A stretch of DNA of 64,000 bases. It comes from Alloascoidea africana (taxonomy: Eukaryota > Ascomycota > Alloascoideomycetes > Alloascoideales > Alloascoideaceae). The notes under the pieces are model-generated. The model made no database searches, was not told where the DNA came from, and was given only the letters and a program-made list of their open reading frames with translations. Positions 53,268 to 62,696 of this stretch are shown in pieces. Numbering within the stretch: position 1 is the stretch's first letter; each line of letters starts with the position of its first letter. The stretch is from positions 310,001-374,000 of the forward strand of contig JAKTTT010000010.1 in the NCBI GenBank assembly GCA_030581615.1, in the 5' to 3' direction. The translations under genes and the position numbers were made by a program.

Positions 53268-54148
53268 ATGTTTTCGCTTTATCTTACATGCCAACTGGAA
53301 AACGTAACGGACTTTGAACCCGTGGACGATCTTGATTCACCATTCGAGTATACTTTCATCGTGAGGTGGGTAATGAATTGATACCATGATGATGATCATG
53401 GACATTGTTATCTATTCAGTCCCCAACAGGCAAACAATAGAGATTGGTAACTAACAGTCTATTTCAAGATGTAATGGATGCCGTGAAGAACATGAAAAGC
53501 CCGTAACAATCAACCGATTTGTAAGTCTATATACCCGTTTTTTCTGGTATCATCAACAATTAGAGAGCTGATCCTAACGATTTTCTGTAAACAGGAACAA
53601 CATGTAAGCCAAAGAGATCAAGAACTACAACCAACTATGGCTACTACTTCTACCACAGCCAATATTAAGTGCACGGAGGATACTGACATTATGATTCAAG
53701 AGCCTGGCTGGGAGCCGCGGAGAGGCCAGTTTTGTGTTTCGATGCCGCAATTGCAAGGTGAGAGAGCCTGTTTGATCCAGTTTGATCATGAGACTAACCA
53801 GGCACTAACCGCAACCGCACAGAGGAGTTCTTCTGCCAGTAAGCTGCTCAGCGACGGTTTTGCACCGTAGACATATATCATATCTAACTTTGTGTAGACA
53901 TCACGGCCACGGGCCGCAAGTACACGGACGAGGACAGCGGCACGCGCGTGGGACTGCTCAACATGGACTGCCGCGGGCTCGAGCTCGTGCGGTTCGAGCC
54001 CTCGGGCGTGTTCCGGTGCCGGGCTGGGGCGAGCAGCACGGTGTTCGCGGACGTGGAGCTGGAGGACGGCGAGTGGTATGACTACGACGCCGAGGGGGGG
54101 TTGGAGGTCTCTGTCTCTGAGGCGCGCTGGGAGATCGCGCTCTCGTAG
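53268..54148 (+). CDS. DUF866 zinc-binding protein (YCR090C/CZIB-like), six exons
   Basis: The product has 160 residues and matches the YCR090C family (human CZIB), whose cellular role is poorly known. Exons are 53268..53365, 53469..53520, 53595..53603 (9 nt), 53701..53757, 53823..53838 (16 nt) and 53898..54148. All phases agree and total 161 codons. The reconstructed chain is collinear with the yeast protein: CQLENVTDFEPVD, DSPFEYTFIV, CNGCREEHEKPVTINRF, the short exon EQH, SRGEASFVFRCRNCK, RSSSA, then NMDCRGLELVRFEPSG and EDGEWYDYDAEGG. The zinc ligands are two CxxC pairs, C34/C37 and C68/C71. Donors are varied (GTGGGT, GTAAGT, GTAAGC, GTGAGA, GTAAGC). RHO4 starts only 37 bp after the stop. 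Confidence 0.9.
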
Positions 54149-54185
54149 CAGAGAGCCCACGGTATAGAGTAGACTATCTCCATAG

Positions 54186-55421
54186 ATGCAACCACCAGGA
54201 ACAGTCCCCAACCGCCATCCGGGCGTGCTTCACTTCGAGTTCGCCGACGAGTCCCGTCCGGCCAGGTCCCAGAAACACGTCAAGCTCGTCGTCGTGGGCG
54301 ATGGTGGCTGTGGGAAAACTTGTCTCTTGGTCTCGTACAGCCAGGGCCAGTTCCCTGAGGTTTATGTCCCCACTGTCTTTGACAACTACGTGACGACGAT
54401 ATACGACTCAAACAGGCCGAAAGAGCCCATCGAGCTGGCGTTGTGGGACACCGCGGGCCAGGAAGAGTACGACCGTCTCAGACCGCTCAGCTATCCAGAC
54501 GTTGATGTGCTACTCGTTTGCTTTGCAGTCGATAACCCAACCAGCTTGGAAAACGTGTTGGATAACTGGTATCCCGAAGTGACCTTGTTTTGTCCCGATA
54601 CCCCGATCATTCTGTGTGGACTGAAATCAGATCTCAGAGCAGACGAGGATTATTTGCAGAAAAGAAAGCAGAGTAGAAAACCTGGTGGAGGTGGAGGATT
54701 CACAACACAGAGACAGGGAAGATTTGCCGCAAGGAAGATTAATGCTCTGAAATATATAGAGTGCAGTGCAAAGCAAATGAATGGCATTGACCAGGTTTTC
54801 GACCTCGCAATTACAGTGGCCTTGAAAGGCGATAGCTTTATTAACGACTTGAGACATCACGAAGCGGCTCTTGCAACCGCTGAAGCTGAAGCTGAGGCTC
54901 AAGCTGAGGCCCTGGCTAAGGCTAAGGCCAAGGCTCAAGCTGAAGCTGAGGCTGAGGCTGAGGCTGAAGCCCAAGCTGCCTCTATGGCTGCTCAATCACC
55001 AACAATTCCGACCATACGGCCAATATCGATATCGCCATCGTCCTCGTTCGAAGCCACCTACAGAGAGAAGCCGGAACGTCGAACGCCATCTCCACGCAAA
55101 CTGCCTCCTCTTCCAACATCCAATTCACATTCAAAACCGGTAAAAGCCCAATCTCAAAGAATAACGAGACGAGAGAAAGAGGCTTTGGAAACCGATACCA
55201 ATGATAGTTACAGATCGAAAACCACCAAATCGCATCGAATCAACCTCTCCAGTTCAAGCTTCAAGTCAAAGTCAAGTCTGAGAAAACAGTGGTCTCAGAG
55301 ACAGCAAAAACAACAGGAGTTGAGCCCATTGGCCGTAAACTCATCAAATTATCCAACAAAGAAATTTGATCCAAGTAGAACCAGCAATGACAGCAGGAGA
55401 AAAGCGTGTGTTATACTGTGA
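54186..55421 (+). CDS. RHO4: Rho-family GTPase, Rho4-like
   Basis: Rho4 is a prenylated GTPase acting in septation, wall assembly and actin organisation. The 411-residue frame has a 30-residue N-terminal extension and G1 at residues 38-45 (GDGGCGKT). Further motifs are the switch I block VPTVFDNYVTTI, DTAGQEEYDRLRPLSYPDVD, WYPEVTLFCPDTPIILCGLKSDL (guanine-specificity LKSD) and ECSAK. It ends with CVIL, a geranylgeranylation-type CaaX box. Between about residues 220 and 405 is an unusually long variable region, starting with an AE/AQ/AK repeat and followed by a Ser/Arg/Lys-rich tail; Rho4 of S. cerevisiae is 291 residues. Rho5 also ends in CVIL and has a long tail, but the G domain is closest to Rho4. 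No ATG exists between the start and G1. Confidence 0.85.
   Translation: MQPPGTVPNRHPGVLHFEFADESRPARSQKHVKLVVVGDGGCGKTCLLVSYSQGQFPEVYVPTVFDNYVTTIYDSNRPKEPIELALWDTAGQEEYDRLRPLSYPDVDVLLVCFAVDNPTSLENVLDNWYPEVTLFCPDTPIILCGLKSDLRADEDYLQKRKQSRKPGGGGGFTTQRQGRFAARKINALKYIECSAKQMNGIDQVFDLAITVALKGDSFINDLRHHEAALATAEAEAEAQAEALAKAKAKAQAEAEAEAEAEAQAASMAAQSPTIPTIRPISISPSSSFEATYREKPERRTPSPRKLPPLPTSNSHSKPVKAQSQRITRREKEALETDTNDSYRSKTTKSHRINLSSSSFKSKSSLRKQWSQRQQKQQELSPLAVNSSNYPTKKFDPSRTSNDSRRKACVIL
54876..54977 (+). repeat. GCTGAG/GCTAAG hexamer repeat in RHO4
   Basis: Seventeen or so hexamers beginning with GCT encode an alternating Ala-(Glu/Gln/Lys) run in the variable region of the GTPase. A related Ala/Gln repeat occurs near the PIB2 C-terminus and in the 46.1-kb intergenic repeat. 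Confidence 0.8.
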
Positions 55422-57418
55422 ATTTTTTCTTTCTTTCTTTCATTTATACCTGTTTTATTCCAGCCAGTATAGCGAGTCAAAAAGAAAAAAAAATTGTGTA
55501 AAGTAACCACCAAAAAGTGAAGGAGACAGTGAAGAAACAATCTGGATTCTGAAACAAGGGATCATCATTATTTCCAATTCACAAGCCTTTATGTTACATA
55601 TTTCTCTGCTTTTTTCCCCATTTTCTCTTGTTGTTGTTGTTGTTCTCATCTTGTTTATGTTTATGTCTGCTCTGCTTTGCCATTCCCGTTGTCTTCGTTA
55701 ATAGCCTTATGAATCTTGTTCATTTCAAGCATGCTATCATTCATTTTTTTTTTCAATTATGGTCTAGCACCAAAAATCATACTTCATTGCTTTAGTTAAG
55801 CTGTTCTTTTTCCAACTAATTCACTTTTAAATAGGTAGTAGAGGTGGTAGTACTATGTTTAGTCCTTCTCATTAATAATCCTAATTTGCAATTCTAGTTC
55901 AACAAAATGACCAAGAATCTGTGTCATCTTTTGATGATTATAGAGACAGACATTGTGAAAAACGCGAATCTGGATACATCGGAGATGAATACGCCTAAGG
56001 CTTGCTATGACTGTGTTTGGAGAAAGTGAAAAAAACAAGTAGATGGGCAGTTCATTCAATAGGTTTCTTTCTGCAAAATCATGTTTGCTTTCTTATATCA
56101 CGTACAATAATGACAAACAGCTATGGTGAGGTTAATCTTACTCTTGTTAAATAGATAGACCGAAAACCAACATCTTTTAACATCAACGAGTTTTTACAGT
56201 ATAAAGTATTCAGTAAAAGAAAGGAAACAGCTAATAAAAGGGTCTTGAAAACATCTTCCCCAAAACAAAAATGACCACCCATACTTATTTCCTCTTCGAT
56301 GATTCCTCAATAATACGAAATTCTGGAATTAAAAACTTATACAAGTTTATAAGAAAGCTCTAAAAATTGAAACTGTTACAATAAAATCTTACACTGGGGG
56401 TTAACGATGAATTTGGTTGCTAAGAATCATAAACAATTGTGTAGATCGGGAACCGAGAAAACATGTGATTGGTGATATTTTATGGAAGTTGTAATCTTCC
56501 TTTCTAAGGAATTGGTCTGAGAAATGATAAAAAAGTAAATAGAAACATGCTCAGATTAGAGTAGCAAAAGAGCTTTTTGGAGCTGATCTCTTAGTGCTAT
56601 TTTTTATGAAAAGTAAGTGTACAATCTGTCATTGCGTTACTCTTTGAGTTCTATTAAGCCCTTCTAGGAGCCATCGAATGGGCAACCACGTCCTTATTCT
56701 CACACAATTGGAAATTTCTACTGTGATTATAGTGTTCAATAACCAATGAACTGTACCGGAACAATACATTTTTGATACCTTACTATCCAACCAACCAAAC
56801 AAAACTGTCAATTCGCGAAACAGACTATCAGAGACGTTCGGAGAAAAGATCGTTGTACACAGAAATAGAACCTGGAGTTGCTCCTTAAATAAAACTCATT
56901 CATAAGACATGAAGATTGGAGTCCATCTCCATGAGATTTTTTGAGGTGGTTCGATATCTTTGCCGATTTCTATTATCGCTGACCAGGCGCACTTGAAGAG
57001 GTAATGCTCTCCTGCATGCTTATATAACGACCATAGTAAACTCACGCATATAGTGTGACGCATGCACCCATAACAGGAAATCATATGAAGCGTTCGGACC
57101 TGGATCTCTGTCATGCATTTCAGGGGACCATCTCCCTACTCAGATACCAACATTTAATATTACGACTGGTAATAGAAGTAAAAGAAAATGATTATTTCTC
57201 CCTTATTGGTATCACTCATCATCAGGCTGACGTGAGCTTACTTTTTCCATCCGCCTATATACGCAACAGGTGTTAGAAGCATCTCATCTACAAATAACCC
57301 ATCTGTGAATCCCTCTCTTCCCCTCTGCACTTTCTAATTCCATTTCTCTGTCTCTCTCTCTCTTTTTCTCAGTTCCTGGTCTCTTTTAATTCTATAGGAA
57401 AAGGGCCTTTAAAAATAC
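55422..57418. other. 2.0-kb intergenic region, RHO4 to DUF2415 gene
   Basis: This is AT-rich and has no open frame above about 75 codons. The last 100 bp before the DUF2415 start carry a CT-rich tract (57340-57370). No RNA gene or mobile element is recognised. Confidence 0.5.
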
Positions 57419-59235
57419 ATGACTCTGGAATTTAGGTAAGTTTGTTTCGTATCAACAGACTATCGTGGAACACCAAACGGAAGAAATTGATGAGCACCCT
57501 TCCCCCTTGTTTTGAAGCGTCATCATAATAACAAAAACTATATACAAAAGAACACACGACTGACAAGATCTAACTATAAACTACCACTAGTCCACCCCCA
57601 ATAAAAAAACTTCCACCCAGGTATAGAGACTCTTTTCTTATTGGCAATGCAGCGTTCTATCCTGGGCGAGTTACAATAAAGCATTGGCAGCTTAGGAATC
57701 TCATCCTTCCTTCGTCTACCGCTCCCAATGATGTCATCTACCCCAACGACAGGGTCATCCACTCTGTGAATTTTGCCACTGGTAAATCCTCGCTTGTCTG
57801 TGAATTCCCGTTTGCACCAAAGTCCATCACTGAGATCTCTGGATACATTGGCGGATGTGGGTTTATTGACAATTCGTGTACTGCTGTGCCTGCACGCATT
57901 CCTAGCGCGACTCACGGAGGAGGAGACAGAAGACGAGCAGAACCCCAAACCACTCCCAATCGCTCCACGAGAAACAACGTCACGGACGCGGAAAAGGGCC
58001 TGTTTGCAATCTACAACTTTGAAACCGATGATACAACTATGTTCAGACTGGGGAACCTGATTAACAACTGTGTCACTTTGCACAAACCAAGCAATAATCA
58101 ACTACGCGCAATTGTGTGCAATAATGACAAGAACCTATACACTCTGGACATTTCTAATTCCAGAATCACACAAATGCATACAAGGAAGTTTGAATCTGCA
58201 TTGAACAATACAGAGCTGTCACCAGACAAAAAGACCCTCGTAGGATGCGGCGATTCAAATGGCATTTACGTGATGCATCCGGGTGATGATGATGGCTTCG
58301 ATTCAGGGAAACCATCAGACACAATGATTTCGACAAAAGCGTCCGCGGGGTTCTCAACGAGCTTTCATCGTTCCGGAATGACATTTGCAACAGCTTTTCA
58401 GGATGGGAATCTGTTGCTTTATGACATTCGATATCTTACCAAGCCGATTAAAAACTTAAAGTCTACTCGATTCGAGAAACAGAACGGTGCGTTAAGATGT
58501 GTAAAGTTTATTGATGGAGCAGAGGACCTTTTGGCATTTTCAGAGCACATGGGTAGAGTTCACATTGTGGACACTAGAAATTTGGATAATCATCAGGTAA
58601 TTCTTTTCCCAACAAACTATGGTAATCCAGAGGTGACTCCTGTGTATCACGGAGTTCAGAATTACTATGGACTCGACTGTAATATCCCACCGGGGAAAGA
58701 GTATGAATACTCTCCAGTAATTCAAGACTATAATGAAATTCTCAAAAACTTTAAGAATAGTCTTTGCCAGCCTCTCTATTCTCCCGAAGTTGTCTCTCGC
58801 AGACTTTATGGCGACACTGAGCACAGAGCACGCAACGACATATATCACCAGCAGTATCTGGCACCAAATACTACAGCGAGATCAAGCTCGGTTTCTTCGT
58901 CGTTATCATCCTCCTCCTCTTCTTCCACCTCGTCCTCCACATCATCTCCTTCAAGTTCACGTCCAACATCTACCTACGGCCAGTGGATCAACAACCAATG
59001 GGAAACCACACAATCTCCTTCAAGTTCACGAAACACAAGCATTTCCTCAATCCCAAATCATCATTCGGCTGCTAGTCACTGTGATGCATATCAGTACTCC
59101 AACACCGACATTTCTGGCATCTGCTGGTCTAATTTCAACGGCGGGTCTCTTGTAATTGGGACAGACAAGGGAATTACCCGATGGACAGTTGACGTTTTGG
59201 CAAGACATTGCTTTCGTAGTTGTGCATATTTATGA
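57419..59235 (+). CDS. DUF2415 WD40-like protein
   Basis: Exon 1 is the 17-nt segment 57419..57435 (MTLEF) and exon 2 is 57621..59235; the join AG|G TAT keeps the frame and gives 543 residues. The in-frame region before the first internal ATG already reads YRDSFLIGNAAFYPGRVTIKHWQLRNLI, so the gene must begin upstream of it. HWQLRNLILP and the C-terminal DISGICWSNFNGGSLVIGTDKGITRW are typical of the DUF2415 fungal WD-like family, of unknown function. Repeated beta-propeller-like strands occur between (LYTLDISNSRI, GNLLLYDIRYL, GRVHIVDTRNL). A long poly-Ser/Thr loop lies around residues 415-450. Donor GTAAGT; the branch is probably TCTAACT at 57570. The exon 1 assignment is less certain than the rest. 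Confidence 0.8.
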
Positions 59236-59457
59236 CATTCTGGCATTATTGTTTTCGCTTCTTCATTTTTATTATTATGATATCTATTCCATAGTTTTTT
59301 TTGCTAATTGACGATTCGCAAAAGCCCCAAATTGGGCGGACGGGTGTATTGCCACAGCGTCTGGGAGATCTCGGCATTGCCACGAGCAGTGATCACGGTT
59401 GTTGCACACAACAAAGAATTGTTCCTTTCTCTTCTCCCTGATCCATAGACAGTGCAA

Positions 59458-61576
59458 ATGAACATTGTGAAGCTACAGGTATGCCACACCACAGAAAAAG
59501 AACCGTATGAAAACCTACTAATTAGACAAATAATAGCGAAAATTCCCCGTTCTGTCCCAAGAGGACGTATTTGGGTTGATTGACAACTTCAGGTAGGCAC
59601 AATGCAAAAGAAATATGCCAGAACAAAAATATTAGGGAGTGGTGATCTTCAAAGTGATCTATGGGATTTGTGGCAATTTATCACCAATACTAATGCAATT
59701 GAGGACACTTTTTGTAGAAAAATCGATATTGAAGACAAGGGATGGGCAGAGAAGCAGTCCGTTGTTTCGGCTGTGGCCGCTTCTGGAGAAGCAACCTACG
59801 ATGATGTCAGGCAAACACTGAAATCAGTAAATGTTGATGCCAGCGGCCGAGTTGAACTGGATGACTACGTGGAGGTATGAAAGAAGCAAATACTCGTTCT
59901 GTTTAAATTGATATTAACTGGGAGTGTAGTTGATCGCCAAACTGCGAGAGAGCAAAGCGGAGGCAAAGCCAGCTTCCTCAGTTCGCCATTCAGGAGTTGG
60001 ACAAAAGGCCAAAATCGTCGTCTCGGGCACCACTTCAGGAACCACTCATACGATCAATGAGGAAGAGAGAACTGAATTCACAAGACACATCAACAGTGTC
60101 CTGGCCGGCGATCCGTACGTTGGCCACCGACTCCCCTTTCCAACCGACACATTTCAGATCTTTGATGAATGTAGGGATGGACTTGTCCTTTCAGCACTCA
60201 TCAACGATTCGGTTCCAGATACGATTGATACGCGTGTATTGAACGTCCCGAAGAAGGGAAGAGCATCCTTGAACAACTTTACAATGTCCGAGAATGCAAA
60301 CATTGTCATCAATTCTGCAAAAGGTATTGGGTGTGTTGTCGTCAACGTTCACTCTGAGGATATCATTGAAGGCAAAGAGCATTTGATCCTAGGCCTTATT
60401 TGGCAAATCATTCGTCGGGGATTGCTCAGCAAGATTGATATCAAATTACACCCTGAATTGTACCGACTGCTGGAGGATGATGAAACTCTGGAACAGTTTT
60501 TGAGACTCCCTCCCGAGAAAATCTTGCTTAGATGGTTCAATTACCATTTGAAAGCCGCCGGATGGAACCGAAGAGTAAACAATTTCTCAAAAGATGTTTC
60601 TGATGGTGAAAACTACACAATTCTTTTGAATCAACTCAAACCCGACGAATGTTCTAAAGCCCCACTTCAGACCCGGGACTTGCTACAACGTGCTGAGCAA
60701 GTACTCCAAAATGCAGACAGAATTGGATGCCGCAAGTATCTTACACCGACAGCCCTTGTTGCAGGGAATCCCAAGTTGAATCTGGCCTTTGTTGCACATT
60801 TGTTCAATACATGGCCCGGCCTTGATCCAATTGATGAATCTGAAGCTCCCGAAATTGAAGAATTTGATGCAGAAGGTGAAAGAGAAGCCAGAGTTTTCAC
60901 TCTCTGGTTGAACAGTTTGGATGTTGATCCACCAATCGTTAGTTTATTTGAAGACTTGAAGGATGGATGGAGATTGCTACAGGCTTACGAAAAGGTGATT
61001 CCTGGTAGTGTAAACTTCAACTATGTCAACAAACCCCCTGCAAATGGGAACGAGATCATGAGGTTTAAAGCTGTTGAAAATACAAATTATGCAGTTGAAC
61101 TTGGAAAACATCTAAGGTTTTCCCTTGTTGGTATTGAGGGTGCAGACATTACGGACGGTAATAAGACTCTTACATTGGGCCTGGTTTGGCAATTGATGCG
61201 CAGAAACATTGTTCTGACTCTCAAGTCTTTATCTCACGGCGGCAGGGAATTAACCGACACAGACATTCTCAGATGGGCCCAGGATAAAGCCCGCAAAGGA
61301 GGCAAACAGTCTTCTATTCGCAGTTTCAAAGATCCATCTCTGTCCACTGGTATTTTCTTGCTTGATGTCCTGAATGGCATAAAGCCAGGCTATGTTGATT
61401 ACGACATTGTGACTCCAGGATTGACTGATGATGATAAGTACGCGAATGCCCGATTGGCCATTTCAATAGCGAGAAAACTCGGTGCATTGATTTGGCTTGT
61501 TCCTGAAGATATCAATGAAGTCAGAAGTAGACTTATCCTAACTTTTGTCGGGAGCTTAATGTCTCTAAAATTTTGA
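59458..61576 (+). CDS. SAC6: Fimbrin (actin-bundling protein)
   Basis: Sac6 crosslinks actin filaments in patches and cables. Exons are 59458..59478, 59537..59592, 59718..59874 and 59930..61576, giving 626 residues. The assembled N-terminus MNIVKLQ + RKFPVLSQEDVFGLIDNF + RKIDIEDKGWAEKQ reproduces the fimbrin headpiece, then SVNVDASGRVELDDYVE + LIAKLRES. Four calponin-homology domains follow (signatures TDTFQIFDECRDGLVLSALI, LLRWFNYHLKAAGW, VFTLWLNSLDVDPP, ILRWAQDKARKGG) and the end LIWLVPEDINEVRSRL. Donors are GTATGC, GTAGGC and GTATGA, and two acceptors are TTTTTGTAG and GTGTAG. The first exon has 21 nt and ends after codon 7. High identity along the whole length makes this very secure. Confidence 0.97.
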
Positions 61577-61971
61577 TCTCTCTTTTCAGACTATCTGTCT
61601 CAGTGTTCATGTGCTTACTATTGGAACTACAACAACATTGTGTTTTTATGCGCTCGTGTGCAATTGAGATTTATTTCCATGATGGATTGAGTATGTACAC
61701 TTTTTAGCTTGAGTCTTTGTTTTTAAGCCAGCGCGTTTTTTTTGATTGAATTTTAGTTCTATAGTTGTATAAACTGCTATCATTGTTTGAAAAAGTTTTG
61801 GAATATCCCGATGGTAGTAGATACGATTTAAAAACTAAGGCGCATGTTGTCTTTGAGAAATTCTTGCTTTCATTTTTCGATGGCACGAGCTATAAACAAA
61901 AAAAAAAGACACCATATATTATACACACCAGAAAAAAAATATGATTAATCATTCTGGAATTCATACTAGTT
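61577..61971. other. Convergent 3' region, SAC6 / SMD3
   Basis: This 395-bp stretch lies between convergent stop codons and is AT-rich with A runs. No other feature is seen. Confidence 0.5.
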
Positions 61972-62485
61972 TCATCTTCTCTGGCGAGGTCTGTTTGCAA
62001 CGCCTGCTCTTGATTTGATAACGTCAGATTGAGGCTTGAACATTGGTGCATGTCTATAATTGCAAAAAAATTAGTTTATGCTAAATAGAAAACAAGCACT
62101 CTTAGAGCATACCTTAGTAAATCTGGTACAATGATGAATCGCACATGCGAACCTCTGATAAACACTTGTTCCAGATGTGATACTCTCCCGTCTCTTGCTG
62201 TAACTGTAATATCTCGTAGTTGTACATTCATATTGTCCTCAGCTATATCCAAAAATTGAAGCCATTAATCAAACATGTTAGTTGAAAAGCTAATACCTAA
62301 TTGCAAAAAAAAAACACAAACCTTCCAAAAGTTTTCCTCTATATGTTTGACCTGAGGTGAGTTCTAGTGTAACAATGTGTCCCTAAACCTTCTGGTTAGA
62401 GGTATATTGCAAAAGAAGAAATTCTCAAATTAATACAAACCTGTGCTTCATTTAGCAGTTTGACGGGTATTCCAACAGTCGACAT
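61972..62485 (-). CDS. SMD3: Sm protein D3
   Basis: SmD3 is part of the heptameric Sm ring on spliceosomal snRNAs. Exons are 62485..62441, 62382..62322, 62242..62113 and 62053..61972, giving 105 residues. The product [15 protein letters not shown] + [20 protein letters not shown] + [12 protein letters not shown] and [14 protein letters not shown] + HAPMFK is collinear with SmD3. The Sm1 and Sm2 motifs, including NVQLRDI and RGSHVRFI, are complete. The Arg-rich tail (NRPRQRR) is short. Donors of introns 1 and 2 are both GTTTGT, an unusual form, and intron 3 has GTATGC. It is divergent from PEP3 with 211 bp between starts, as in S. cerevisiae (YLR147C/YLR148W). Confidence 0.96.
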
Positions 62486-62696
62486 CTTTCCTCGGTCTTT
62501 CTAATGTGCACACAGAGATTGAACTGATGTTGGAAAAATGAGACTGAGGGATGCGGGTGTACGGGTGAACCGCTGGACGTGCCCCCAGGTAAGTTAATTG
62601 CCTTCCTTTCTGACCATCATCCATATTATCTTTTAAGGTAGGTGACAAAGACTATTTTACTATCCGGGGGAGTTTCACCTCTTTAGATGAGAAATT

